A stretch of 64,000 nucleotides of DNA from Saccharibacillus alkalitolerans (GTDB lineage: Bacteria; Bacillota; Bacilli; Paenibacillales; Paenibacillaceae): assembly GCF_011090185.1 (NCBI RefSeq), contig NZ_JAAFGS010000001.1, positions 1,116,001-1,180,000 on the forward strand, given 5' to 3'. A program made the translations under genes and the position numbers. Under the pieces are notes generated by a model. It was given only the letters and a program-made list of their open reading frames with translations. It made no database searches and was not told the origin of the DNA. Shown here piece after piece: positions 1 to 8,258 of this stretch (within the stretch, counting starts at the first letter, position 1; every line of letters starts with the position of its first letter).

Positions 1-815
1 CCGTCCACGATATGGCCGGCCACTTCGGCCATTTCGTCCTGCGTAAGCGGGCCGGAAAGCGAGATATCGAGGTCTCCGCGGAAGACCTTGAAATAATCGT
101 CGTCGCCGTCCATATCGATGAAGTAGCCGGTCAATCCGTTATCGAGCTGCATTTCCGTTACCGGGCCGCCGAAAGCGTGGGTTCCCGGTCCGTAAGGAAT
201 GTGCGTGACGATAATCTGGAAGATCCGGTTCTCCTTCGAATGATATTCCAGGATAAAGCCGTTCGGTGCCGCCCCGTCGTCAGGCGTGCTCAGGTACACA
301 TCCTTCATTACGAATCTGGAGGGTACCCTCGGGAATTCCGGCATGGGGAAGGGCAGGCGCTCTTTGGCTTCTTCCATGCTGGAAAGGATATTCTCGTAGC
401 GTACGACGATCGGTTCTTCGGAGTCTTCCGGGAATTCCGATACAGAACCGCTCGGTTTTTCGATGTCCTCCGGAGGAGGAGGCGTCAGCGCGCCTTCCGT
501 CTCGAGCGGCTTGTCGTCTCCGGTCAGCAGAACGGTCTCCCCGCTGCTCCATGTGTGGAGCCTTTGATAAAGCGGGGTCAGCGCACCGGTTCGAATCGGT
601 TCCGAGAAAGCGACGGAACCGAACAGAATCAACCCGGCGGCCGCGCCGGTCAGCCGAATGGTCCGTTTGCGCCGTCTTCGGTTCGTCGCTTGCTGGCGAT
701 GTTTTTGCACGCGCTGCCAGGACGCCCGCCGGGATTCCGGATCCACCGGGGACGCAGAGCTCACCGCGCGCTCGAAAGCTTCCTCGAATAGTTCGTCAAA
801 TTTTTCGTCTTTCAT
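1..815 (-). CDS. Membrane-anchored anti-sigma-type protein (3' end outside window)
   Basis: Read directly on the minus strand. Translation begins MKDEKFDELFEEAFERA at 815, overlaps the sigma factor gene by 20 bases, and runs off the left edge with no stop. Residues 1-50 are charged and end in a basic RRRRKR patch. One membrane segment follows (about 53-70, TGAAAGLILFGSVAF). The rest is an extracytoplasmic region with a proline/acid-rich linker and a globular part that mentions ILEYHSKENRIFQIIVTHI, resembling DUF4367/DUF4179-type domains. Position after an ECF sigma gene and the topology suggest it holds the sigma factor at the membrane. That role is inferred; no zinc-binding HxxxCxxC anti-sigma motif is seen. 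Confidence 0.75.
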   Translation of the reverse strand, partial: MKDEKFDELFEEAFERAVSSASPVDPESRRASWQRVQKHRQQATNRRRRKRTIRLTGAAAGLILFGSVAFSEPIRTGALTPLYQRLHTWSSGETVLLTGDDKPLETEGALTPPPPEDIEKPSGSVSEFPEDSEEPIVVRYENILSSMEEAKERLPFPMPEFPRVPSRFVMKDVYLSTPDDGAAPNGFILEYHSKENRIFQIIVTHIPYGPGTHAFGGPVTEMQLDNGLTGYFIDMDGDDDYFKVFRGDLDISLSGPLTQDEMAEVAGHIVD

Positions 816-1383
816 CGCTGCCCTCCCATTCCTTGCGCAGCACTTTGCGCATATTCTCCCTCGCCCGGAACAGTCTCTGCCTGATAATGTCCTCGCTCGT
901 GCCCAGCGAATCGGCGATTTCTTTGTACGACATGCCGTATTTCCAGCGATAGATGATAATGGACCGGTATTCCGGCTTCATCCCTTCCAGATGCCGCAGG
1001 ATCGCTTCTTCCATCATCCGTACCTCGACCGTCTTCTCGAGCGAGGCGCCGGTGTCCTGTCTGGCTTCTATATGATTAAGAACGCTGTCCGCTTCCACAT
1101 GGTTACGGTGTCTTTTATTTTTTCTTAAATCATTGATCGCGCTGTTACGGGTCACGACCTTAAGCCAAGCGAAAAACTTCGACTCGTTCTCGAATTCCGG
1201 CCGTTTGCCGATCAGCTTCAAAAACGCTTCCTGAATCACGTCCTCGGCGGCCGCATGATCTCTGACGATATAAAATACCGCTCCGTAGGCCAGATCGTAA
1301 TATTCGTTATAAATCAGCTCCTGCATGACTTCGTCCAGTTCGTCGAAATCATGGGTGAGGAGCATCTGCAGATGCTGAGCCAT
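796..1383 (-). CDS. RNA polymerase sigma-70 family factor, ECF subfamily
   Basis: A protein of about 195 aa with region 2 (YDLAYGAVFYIVRDHAAAEDVIQEAFLK, split here only as description: DxAEDxxQ-type core near residues 35-60) and region 4 (EYRSIIIYRWKYGMSYKEIA, helix-turn-helix ending DIIRQRLFRARENM). I chose the ATG at 1383 because GGAAGGAG lies 5 bases upstream. The open frame extends to 1482, but the extra residues look non-coding and have no ribosome site. A TATAAT on the minus strand at 1520-1525 could be its -10. It is co-transcribed and overlapping with the membrane partner, the usual ECF sigma/anti-sigma order. The target regulon cannot be told from sequence. Confidence 0.88.
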   Translation of the reverse strand: MAQHLQMLLTHDFDELDEVMQELIYNEYYDLAYGAVFYIVRDHAAAEDVIQEAFLKLIGKRPEFENESKFFAWLKVVTRNSAINDLRKNKRHRNHVEADSVLNHIEARQDTGASLEKTVEVRMMEEAILRHLEGMKPEYRSIIIYRWKYGMSYKEIADSLGTSEDIIRQRLFRARENMRKVLRKEWEGSDERRKI

Positions 1384-1584
1384 ATGCGCTCCTTCCTCGG
1401 TTTGTTCCTCTCCGTGCGAACCGGTTCTTAGGCGCGATCCGCCGTTTCGTCTAATGTAAGAAAATACTCTGTCATTCTCCATATTCTACACGAAATAAGG
1501 AAGAAGGTGGGCTTTTTTTATTATATACTTGCTATCGTTCGGTAACCGCTATCCGCTCAGCCGGAAGGGCGGTCTTCTCTGCGC

Positions 1585-1616
1585 AAAAAAGCCCGGCCGC
1601 ATAAACGGCCGAGCTT
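1585..1616 (-). terminator. Rho-independent terminator after yteA
   Basis: A GC-rich stem pairs GCTCGGCCG with CGGCCGGGC around a 6-base loop, followed on the minus strand by TTTTTT. It lies 42 bases past the yteA stop. Confidence 0.75.
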
Positions 1617-1657
1617 CGAAATGTTTTGTTGAAAGTGGGCGGAACAGTCCTTATTCC

Positions 1658-2464
1658 TTACTCGTCGCTGCTTCTTTTGCCGGTCTGCGTGCCGTCCTGT
1701 TCGGCGGCCCGGGCCAGCTGTTCCTCGTCGTCGGCCGATTCGTCGACTTCCGCGATCGGGTCGCCTTCGCCGGCTTCGACGTATTTCCGTTCTTCCCGGG
1801 TCATCTCCACGCTGCGGTTGCCCCCGGTCATATCGTTGCCCGTGAATTTCTCATAACCTTCGACCGTGTTCTCGTTCAGGTCGTTCTCGCTCGACATCTC
1901 GTCGTAGCTCTCGACGTCGCGTTTGGTCGACATGGCCGGCGAATCGGCGTTGCCGTAGCTTTCGACGGCCTGCCAGGCATTGGCATCGTCGAACTTGCCG
2001 GAATATTCCTGCCGGTTCTCGCCGGCGCCGGTCGGCGGAGTCGTCATGACGTCTTCCTCAACCGGACGATAGTCGAGCAGCGGATTGTTTTCCGGCGTCG
2101 TATCGACGTTATGCGCCGTATACGGAACGGCTTCCAAACGCTCGAACGGAATGTCTTTTCCGGTCTCGACGTCGACTCCGTAAGTGCCTTCCTCGATGCG
2201 CTTCAAAGCCGCGTTCACGGCATCCAGACGCTCGGAGAGGTCGGCGTCGATCGCCATGTCCCGGCCGCGTTCGAACGTTTCGGTCGCCAGGTCGGCGGGG
2301 TGGTTGTCCACCGCCGTCAATTCGCCCGTCGATACGCGCAGCGAAGTCTCGAATCCTTCGGGCGTGTATTCCGAATTGTCGAAATGCTGCTCCAGTTCGC
2401 TTTTTTGCTCCAACAGCAGGTTTTTCAGTGTATCTATTTGGGAATCGTTAAGATGTTTCATCAT
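1658..2464 (-). CDS. yteA: YteA family regulator-like protein
   Basis: 268 aa, soluble and acidic. The N-terminal half is a coiled coil (LKNLLLEQKSELEQHF, then LSERLDAVNAALKRIEEG). It has the family signature of TraR/DksA-like YteA proteins: TAVDNHPADLATETFERGRD and GTYGVDVETGKDIPFERLEA. The tail contains WQAVESYGNADSP and GYEKFTGNDMTGG, also typical of YteA. There is no cysteine in the whole protein, so the DksA-type zinc finger cannot bind zinc. As I recall the Bacillus protein is also degenerate there. Start at 2464 follows GGAGG by 5 bases; 2461 is also an ATG. A longer open frame to 3952 is an antisense shadow of the adjacent dehydrogenase. Function is unknown; the family is linked to sporulating Bacillota. 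Confidence 0.85.
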   Translation of the reverse strand: MMKHLNDSQIDTLKNLLLEQKSELEQHFDNSEYTPEGFETSLRVSTGELTAVDNHPADLATETFERGRDMAIDADLSERLDAVNAALKRIEEGTYGVDVETGKDIPFERLEAVPYTAHNVDTTPENNPLLDYRPVEEDVMTTPPTGAGENRQEYSGKFDDANAWQAVESYGNADSPAMSTKRDVESYDEMSSENDLNENTVEGYEKFTGNDMTGGNRSVEMTREERKYVEAGEGDPIAEVDESADDEEQLARAAEQDGTQTGKRSSDE

Positions 2465-2698
2465 GTAGTCCTCCATTCGTATTCTCTGTGTCGCAGGCGT
2501 ATCCGGCTGTACCGGAAGCCGCGCTTCTTTCTTTTCTATACCCGAACGCCAGGCAAACCAATCGGTGGAGAGAAGGAAGCGGGACAGGGACTGCAGAACC
2601 ATAAAAATGTTAGCACGGATCGCAAACCGGGTTAATGAAGAAAAGAAAGCCAAGCGAAAGACCCGCATCCATTCCCCCATAAAGGAGCGATTCTCGAT

Positions 2699-3841
2699 AT
2701 GAAAGCACTCACTTATCAGGGCAAGCGCAAGGTAAAGGTCAAGGACGTGGCGACGCCGAAGCTCGAAAAACGCGACGATATCTTGATCCGGGTCACTTCG
2801 ACTTCGATCTGCGGATCCGATCTGCATTTGTTCAACGGAGAAATTCCGGGCATAAACGACGACTATATCATCGGCCACGAACCGATGGGGATCGTCGAAG
2901 AGATCGGGCCCGACGTGACGCATGTCAAAAAAGGCGACCGGGTCATCATCCCGTTCAACGTCTCGTGCGGTCAATGCTTCTTTTGTCAAAACCAGATGGA
3001 AAGCCAGTGCGACAACGCCAATGAAAATCCGCTGAAGGATACGGGCGCGATGCTGGGTTATTCGCATACGTACGGCGGTTTCGCAGGCGGACAAGCCGAG
3101 CTGCTGAGAGTGCCTTACGGCAACTTCGGACCTCTCGTCATTCCCCCCGACGCGGAAGTGACCGACGAACAGGTCCTGTTCCTGTCCGACGTTATTCCGA
3201 CCGCTTACTGGAGCGTGGATAACGCCGGCGTCAAAAAGGGCGATACCGTCATCGTGCTCGGCTGCGGCCCGATCGGCCTTATGGTGCAGAAATTCGCCTG
3301 GCAGAAAGGCGCTTCGCGCGTCATCGCCGTCGACCATGTGGAGTATCGTCTGGAGCACGCGCGCCGCACGAACAAGGTCGAGACGTTCAACTTTATGGAA
3401 AACGACGATCTCGACAACCACCTGCTGGAGATTACGGGCGGCGGAGCGGACGTGGTCATCGACTGCGTAGGCCTGGACTCGGAGAAGACGTTCATGGAAA
3501 AGGTAGAAACGAAGCTCAAGCTGCAGGGCGGGGGGCTCGGCGCTTTCCACATGGCGTCCAACGTCGTGCGCAAGTTCGGCACGATCCAGGTGACGGGCGT
3601 GTACGGGCTGCGTTATAACAACTTCCCGTTCGGCCATATTTTCGAGCGCAACGTGACGATCAAGACGGGGCAGGCGCCGGTGATTCATTACATGCCGGAG
3701 CTGTTCAACCAGATCAAGACCGGGCAGCTCGATCCGACCGACATCATTACGCACAGTCTGCCGCTGGACGAAGCGGAGCATGCGTACGATATTTTCGACA
3801 GCAAGAAGGAAGACTGCATCAAGGTTATCCTGAAGCCTTAA
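2699..3841 (+). CDS. Zinc-dependent alcohol dehydrogenase (MDR superfamily)
   Basis: 380 aa cytoplasmic medium-chain dehydrogenase. Catalytic zinc ligands are visible in CGSDLHLFNGEI and GHEPMGIVEEIG; structural zinc cysteines appear as CGQCFFCQNQMESQC (residues about 89-103). The Rossmann motif VLGCGPIGLM follows, near 178-190. The long insert and the layout match the formaldehyde dehydrogenase-like/threonine dehydrogenase-like branch that Bacillus annotates as glutathione-independent. The substrate is not predictable. Start ATG has AAGGAG 11 bases upstream. It is monocistronic, converging on the aminopeptidase across a shared terminator. Confidence 0.9.
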   Translation: MKALTYQGKRKVKVKDVATPKLEKRDDILIRVTSTSICGSDLHLFNGEIPGINDDYIIGHEPMGIVEEIGPDVTHVKKGDRVIIPFNVSCGQCFFCQNQMESQCDNANENPLKDTGAMLGYSHTYGGFAGGQAELLRVPYGNFGPLVIPPDAEVTDEQVLFLSDVIPTAYWSVDNAGVKKGDTVIVLGCGPIGLMVQKFAWQKGASRVIAVDHVEYRLEHARRTNKVETFNFMENDDLDNHLLEITGGGADVVIDCVGLDSEKTFMEKVETKLKLQGGGLGAFHMASNVVRKFGTIQVTGVYGLRYNNFPFGHIFERNVTIKTGQAPVIHYMPELFNQIKTGQLDPTDIITHSLPLDEAEHAYDIFDSKKEDCIKVILKP

Positions 3842-3880
3842 AGCCTGCAGAGCAGGCAAAAAGATTTTCCGATCGACGAA

Positions 3881-3916
3881 AAAAGGACCTCGCCTTCGCC
3901 GGAAGGGAGGTCCTTT
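3881..3916. terminator. Bidirectional terminator between the dehydrogenase and aminopeptidase genes
   Basis: Stem AAAAGGACCTC paired with GAGGTCCTTTT, extended by CCTTC/GGAAGG, with T-tracts on both strands between convergent genes. Confidence 0.85.
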
Positions 3917-3967
3917 TCTTTTTTTAATTTTGGCGATACACGGCTTGCGCAAGCTGGGAAGCGCCGC

Positions 3968-5200
3968 TTAGAACGCCCAGCTTCCGCCGCGGAATACCGG
4001 CTCGGCCGTGCCGTCTTCCGCGATGCCGTCGATATTCATGTCGGCGGATCCGATCATGAAGTCGACGTGCGCGAGGCTCTGGTTAATGCCGGCTTCGGCC
4101 AGTTCTTCGCGGGACATCGTCGTGCCGCCTTCGATGTTGAACGCGTACGCGCTGCCGATCGCGAGGTGGTTCGAAGCGTTCTCGTCGAACAGCGTATTGT
4201 AATACAGGATGCCGGATTCGGAGATCGGGGATTTATGCGGCACAAGCGCCACTTCGCCGATGTAATGCGAACCTTCGTCCATTTCGACGAGGCGTTTCAA
4301 GGTATCTTCGCCCTGCTCGGCCTTCACGTCCACGATGCGTCCTTTTTCGAACGTCAGCGTAAAGTTGTCGATGATGGTACCGCCGTAGCTCAAAGGCTTC
4401 GTGCTGGATACGGTGCCGCTGACGCCGGTCTTGAGCGCCGCGGTGAACACTTCTTCCGTCGGCATATTGGCGACGAACGCCGTGCCGCGTTCGCTTTCGC
4501 TGTCTGCCGCGACCCACAGATGCGTCTTCGGCAGTTCGATCGTCAGATCGGTTCCCGGAGCCGTATAATGGAGGGCTTTGTATTTTTTCTCGTTCAGGTA
4601 TGCGGCTTTGGCGTTCAGCGTATCGATATGCTGCTGCCAAGCGGCGACCGGATCAGGCAGATCGACGCGAACCGCTTTGAAGATCGCCTCCCACATCGCC
4701 GGCACCTGTTCGTTTTCCGGCAGGTCGGGGAAGACCTTCGCGGCCCATGCGGCCGAAGGCACGGCCACGATCGACCAGGCCAGCTTGTTGGACTGGGCAT
4801 ACTCGCGGTACTTGCTGAACGCTTCGCCGGATACTTTTTGCATGGCGGAAATGCGGGAAGAATCGACGCCTTTCAGCAAATCCGGATTATTCGACACGAC
4901 GGCCAGCATGGCGCCGCCGTTTTCGGCCAGTTCTTCGCGTTCCGCCGCGGTCCATTTCGGCGCGATCTCGAACGAGTCGTCCGGCGCAAGATCGTAGCGC
5001 ATGCGCGTGATCGCTTCGTCCGACAGATTGACTTTGACCAGTTTCGCTCCGGCCGCGTAAGCATGCTTGACGACGAGACGCACGTATTCGAGCGATTCGA
5101 CGCCCGCGTCGATCATCAGAATTTGTCCGGGCTGCACGTTTACACCGACTTTTACCGCGAGTTCGGCATATTTGTTAAGGTTGGCTTGAAAATCTGACAT
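3968..5200 (-). CDS. M29 family metallo-aminopeptidase (AmpS/PepS type)
   Basis: 410 aa, the usual length of the family. N-terminal nucleotide-like fold FQANLNKYAELAVKVGVNVQ and QILMIDAGVESLEYVR. The C-terminal metal-site region is clear: EQGEDTLKRLVEMDEGSHYIG, ALVPHKSPISESGILYYNT, DENASNHLAIGSAY and HVDFMIGSADMNIDG; the Glu, His and Asp in these blocks match the two-cobalt/zinc site of M29 enzymes. It is predicted to remove N-terminal residues from peptides in the cytoplasm. The start at 5200 has GGAGG 6 bases upstream; the frame opens at 5230 but those residues lack a ribosome site. Confidence 0.9.
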   Translation of the reverse strand: MSDFQANLNKYAELAVKVGVNVQPGQILMIDAGVESLEYVRLVVKHAYAAGAKLVKVNLSDEAITRMRYDLAPDDSFEIAPKWTAAEREELAENGGAMLAVVSNNPDLLKGVDSSRISAMQKVSGEAFSKYREYAQSNKLAWSIVAVPSAAWAAKVFPDLPENEQVPAMWEAIFKAVRVDLPDPVAAWQQHIDTLNAKAAYLNEKKYKALHYTAPGTDLTIELPKTHLWVAADSESERGTAFVANMPTEEVFTAALKTGVSGTVSSTKPLSYGGTIIDNFTLTFEKGRIVDVKAEQGEDTLKRLVEMDEGSHYIGEVALVPHKSPISESGILYYNTLFDENASNHLAIGSAYAFNIEGGTTMSREELAEAGINQSLAHVDFMIGSADMNIDGIAEDGTAEPVFRGGSWAF

Positions 5201-5430
5201 GATAGGCCTCCGTTTCGATACTTGCTTCATTGGAATAAAAGCTCTGGCTTTTATTGTACAAGATCGCCGCGAGAAAGAAAATCTAACATCGGTTAATTAG
5301 AAGGCGAGAAGGCGGGAAAAAGCGGCGGAAAAGGCGGATTTCGATTAATAAACGGCTTTTCGGTTAAATAAGCGTTAACTCGGCGAGAAGAGCCGCGAAT
5401 ATTCCGAACCGTGAAGAGGAGGTAGTTGTC

Positions 5431-6306
5431 ATGAACGCCGTATGGAAAGGGGTCGTCGGCTTCGGCCTGGTCAGCGTTCCGGTGAAAATGTACAGCGCTT
5501 CGCATGAACACGAGGTTCCGCTGAGATTGCTGCATCGGGACACGCTCCGGCCGATCCGCTATATCCGTACCTGCGAAGGATGTCCGGACGAACTGGGCTG
5601 GGACGAGATCGTGCGCGGTTACGAATATGAGGAAGGGCAGTACGTTACGTTCGAAAAAGAAGAGCTGGAGAGCCTCACCGCCGACCTGACCCGGGATTTT
5701 CGCATCACGGAGTTCGTCCGCATGGAAGAGATCGACCCGCTCTATTTGCGCAAAACTTACTATTTGTCGCCGGAAGAAGGAGGAGAGCGGGCGTATGCGC
5801 TGCTCGCGCGGGCGCTTGAGGAGACGGACAAGGCGGGATTGGCCGTCGTGACCATCCGCACCAAGACGAGACCCGCGCTGATCCGTTCGCTGAACGGAGC
5901 TCTGTCGCTTACGACGATGAGCTACGAAGAAGAGATCGTGCCTCCGGCGGAGATTCCGGGATTAAGCGCCGTTCCGGAAGCCGGGCGAGCGGAAGTCGAA
6001 ACGGCCAAGCTGCTGATCGGGCAGCTGACCGCCGATTTCGATCCGGGGCAATTCGAAGATCAGTCGTATATTCGGCTGACGGACGCCATTCGCAAGAAGA
6101 TCGACGGCGGGCAGCCGGAAGCTCCGAAGGCCCAGTCGCAGCAGCAGGCGCCCGAAGACCTGTTGGAAGCGCTGCGGGGCAGCCTGGAGCTGTTCAAGCC
6201 GTCGCTGCAGACCGACCGCGGCGGAGAAGGGCCTTCCTCCGGAACGCGCAAATCGACGGGCGGCAAGGGAAGCGCACAGAAAAAAGATCGGACAGGCGCG
6301 GATTGA
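5431..6306 (+). CDS. ku: Ku-type DNA end-binding protein (non-homologous end joining)
   Basis: 291 aa, normal for bacterial Ku. It starts MNAVWKGVVGFGLVSVPVK and carries the Ku core (EVPLRLLHRD, IRYIRTCEGCPDE, then KTYYLSPEEGGERAYALLARAL). The C-terminal tail after about residue 225 is low complexity with lysine and serine, the usual DNA-binding extension. As a homodimer it threads onto double-strand ends and recruits LigD. No ligase D gene lies in the window, so the partner must be elsewhere. Start has GAGGAGG 9 bases upstream. In spore formers, Ku protects germinating spores; that role here is inferred from the family. Confidence 0.95.
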   Translation: MNAVWKGVVGFGLVSVPVKMYSASHEHEVPLRLLHRDTLRPIRYIRTCEGCPDELGWDEIVRGYEYEEGQYVTFEKEELESLTADLTRDFRITEFVRMEEIDPLYLRKTYYLSPEEGGERAYALLARALEETDKAGLAVVTIRTKTRPALIRSLNGALSLTTMSYEEEIVPPAEIPGLSAVPEAGRAEVETAKLLIGQLTADFDPGQFEDQSYIRLTDAIRKKIDGGQPEAPKAQSQQQAPEDLLEALRGSLELFKPSLQTDRGGEGPSSGTRKSTGGKGSAQKKDRTGAD

Positions 6307-6360
6307 TCCCGAAAGGCCTGCGGGACGGAGCCGATCGAAATCCGCTGGCGCATGGACGAA

Positions 6361-6395
6361 AAAAAGCCGAGGCGCCTTGCGCGCACTCGGCTTTT
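6361..6395. terminator. Bidirectional terminator between ku and the reductase gene
   Basis: AAAAGCCGAG pairs with CTCGGCTTTT around a GC-rich loop, with A/T runs on both sides, between convergent genes. Confidence 0.8.
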
Positions 6396-6426
6396 CGATG
6401 CTCCGCTTTATCGGGCGTCCGCGGAA

Positions 6427-7479
6427 TTATGGGTTGTACAATTCTTTGATGATCTCGCGATTTTTTTCCTTGAACAGCTCGTTGTGGGAGGACACCATGC
6501 CGTATCCCGGCGCGTCCGGCTTGAGGAACTGCTTCGCTTTGTTGACCGCGTTGGCCGCATCCTGGAACGCGCCCGCGATCAGATGCAGCTTGCCTTCGTG
6601 GTGCAGGATATCTCCCGCCGCGAAGATGCCCGGAACGGACGTCTCGCTCGCCGAAGAACCGAGGATCTGGTATTCGTTCATTTCCATCTTGATGTCGCTC
6701 TGCTTCAGCAGCTCCGTGTCCCGTTCGTATCCGTGGCTGATGATTACGTCGTCGACTTCCAGCTTGAATTGTTCCCTGCCGCCATTCTTCTCGAGCAGCA
6801 CGGTCCGGATCTGCGAATGGTCGTCGCCGGCGACAAGCGTCTTGATGGAAGCGCTCAGCAGCAGCTCTACGCCGTGGGCGCGCATCTTGGTCACGTCCGC
6901 TTCATGGCCTTTAAGCTCTTCTTTGCGGTAAGTGAGATATACCTTTTTCGCGAAAGGAGCGAGTTCGTTCGCCCAGTCGACCGCGGAATGACCGCCGCCG
7001 GAGATCAGAACCGTCTTGTCCTTGAAGCGGGAGATCGACTTGACGGTATAATGCAGGTTTGTTACCTCGAAACGTTCGGCCCCTTCGATTTCCAGCTTGA
7101 TGGGCTTGAGGATGCCTCCGCCGACCGCGAGAATGATCGTTTTGCTCCGATGGAGTTCGCCCGACAGCGTATGTAGAACAAAATGGTCGTCGTCCTCCGA
7201 ACGGGAAAGGGAAGTGACTTTTTCGTTCAGCACGACGTCGGGTTTGAAAGTCTGGCCCTGCGCCACCATCTGTTCGATCAGCTTGGCGCCCGGAACCGGG
7301 GTCAAGCCTCCGACGTCCCAGATCATTTTCTCGGGGTAAACGTGAACCTTGCCGCCCAGAAACGGCTGGAATTCGATAATTTTCGTCTTCATCTCGCGCA
7401 AACCGCTATAAAAAGCGGAAAACAATCCTGCCGGTCCTCCGCCGATAATCGTGACGTCCCATACTTCGTGGTTCCCCAT
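6427..7479 (-). CDS. Ferredoxin/flavodoxin-NADP+ reductase, thioredoxin reductase-like (YcgT/YumC type)
   Basis: 350 aa. FAD-binding motif IIGGGPAGLFSAFYSG at the N terminus, NADPH-binding GGGHSAVDWANELA near 160-175, and the second FAD contact GIFAAGDILHHEGKLHLIAGAF at about 285-305. There is no CxxC redox pair, which separates it from thioredoxin reductase and matches the homodimeric type 2 ferredoxin reductase of Bacillus. It moves electrons between NADPH and ferredoxin or flavodoxin. A strong Fur box lies just upstream (7516-7536), so iron limitation probably induces it, as I recall for B. subtilis ycgT. Confidence 0.92.
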   Translation of the reverse strand: MGNHEVWDVTIIGGGPAGLFSAFYSGLREMKTKIIEFQPFLGGKVHVYPEKMIWDVGGLTPVPGAKLIEQMVAQGQTFKPDVVLNEKVTSLSRSEDDDHFVLHTLSGELHRSKTIILAVGGGILKPIKLEIEGAERFEVTNLHYTVKSISRFKDKTVLISGGGHSAVDWANELAPFAKKVYLTYRKEELKGHEADVTKMRAHGVELLLSASIKTLVAGDDHSQIRTVLLEKNGGREQFKLEVDDVIISHGYERDTELLKQSDIKMEMNEYQILGSSASETSVPGIFAAGDILHHEGKLHLIAGAFQDAANAVNKAKQFLKPDAPGYGMVSSHNELFKEKNREIIKELYNP

Positions 7480-7515
7480 GCTTGATGGCCTCCCTCATAT
7501 TAGGCAAACTTCAAA

Positions 7516-7536
7516 AGATAATGATTCTCAATATCA
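7516..7536. promoter_or_regulatory. Fur box upstream of the ferredoxin-NADP reductase
   Basis: AGATAATGATTCTCA (7516-7530) matches the 7-1-7 Fur consensus TGATAATnATTATCA at 12 of 14 defined positions, and an overlapping copy shifted by 6 bases (TGATTCTCAATATCA) matches at 11 or 12. Overlapping 7-1-7 motifs make up the classic Fur box. It lies 37 bases before the reductase start codon. Confidence 0.75.
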
Positions 7537-7643
7537 AGTGTAAGTATATCAACAGCAGTGCCCAAAAAACAACCTGCATTTTTCCGGAAAAGAAATTCGG
7601 TCGCTGCGGCCGGGAAGGGAAGCGCGCGATTCCGTTTCGGCGC

Positions 7644-7680
7644 AAAAAAAAGGAGCGATCCGGTTCATTCCGGACGCTCC
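7644..7680 (-). terminator. Terminator whose loop contains the hemerythrin stop codon
   Basis: GGAGCG-TCCGG pairs with CCGGA-CGCTCC, followed on the minus strand by eight T. The TGA stop of the hemerythrin gene (7665-7667) sits in the loop and its last codons form one arm. Confidence 0.8.
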
Positions 7681-8090
7681 CCGAACAGCAGACGTTCTTC
7701 CTCTCGGCTGTGAAGGGCATTGAGCTCGATCAACGCTTGAAATTTGCGCATGATCTCGGGCGTCGGCCCCTCCGACGGAAGCGCGGAAGCAATATCCGCC
7801 GCAAGCATGCGCATCAGATCGTGATCGCGCGTCAGCCGGAGCACGTCAAGCCGGCGTTCGTCGTCGTTTCCCGCCATTTCCTCGTAAAATCCTTCTTCCT
7901 CGGCGTCCGCATGGCTGAGCACCCGCGTCACCCAATAACCGAGCAGCTGGTCCGCCGCCAGACGGGCCGCCTCCGGATCGTTTGTCCGAATAAGTTCTTC
8001 CAGTTCTTCCGTTTTGGCGATGGCGCCGCTCAAAGCTCCTTCATGAATCGCATGATGGGCATGAGCCTGGCGCAGAGAAGGGCCTCCCAT
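7665..8090 (-). CDS. Hemerythrin HHE-domain protein
   Basis: 141 aa, all helical. Histidine/acid pattern typical of a diiron hemerythrin-like four-helix bundle: HHAIHEGA near 12-19, LSHADAEEEGFYEEM near 57-72, LTRDHDLMRML near 85-95 and LHSREEERLLFGE near the C terminus. Such proteins bind oxygen, NO or iron. It is transcribed away from the nitrate island and stands alone, ending in its own terminator. A TATACT on the minus strand in the region upstream could be its -10. Its physiological ligand is not predictable. Confidence 0.8.
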   Translation of the reverse strand: MGGPSLRQAHAHHAIHEGALSGAIAKTEELEELIRTNDPEAARLAADQLLGYWVTRVLSHADAEEEGFYEEMAGNDDERRLDVLRLTRDHDLMRMLAADIASALPSEGPTPEIMRKFQALIELNALHSREEERLLFGERPE

Positions 8091-8167
8091 AAGTCATCCA
8101 CCTTTCCTAATCGTTCTTGTTCAGGCGCGTCCAGTATAGCATGCGAACGGAGGCGCGGCGGGCCGGT

Positions 8168-8233
8168 TAGGCATTTCCCGGAGCGAAACAGGGAAGTCCC
8201 TGATTGGTGGCATGCGCGCCTCTTCTATAAAAT
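8168..8233 (+). promoter_or_regulatory. Tandem NreC-like sites and -10 upstream of ywiC
   Basis: Site 1 TAGGC-ATTT-CCCGG is centred at 8174.5 and site 2 CAGGG-AAGT-CCCTG, a perfect inverted repeat, at 8195.5, so 21 bp apart. A TATAAA/TAAAAT -10 sits at 8226-8233, 33-35 bp after site 2. Sequence and geometry match the narG and narK upstream regions. NreC of staphylococci is reported to bind TAGGG-N4-CCCTA; assigning it here is inference. Confidence 0.7.
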
Positions 8234-8258
8234 GAAATCCGAAAAGGAGGACATCGTC

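Noticed and set aside
2465-3952. N-terminal extension of the yteA frame to 3952
   Set aside because: It runs antisense through the alcohol dehydrogenase and its residues have no YteA similarity; the proper start has a strong ribosome site at 2464.
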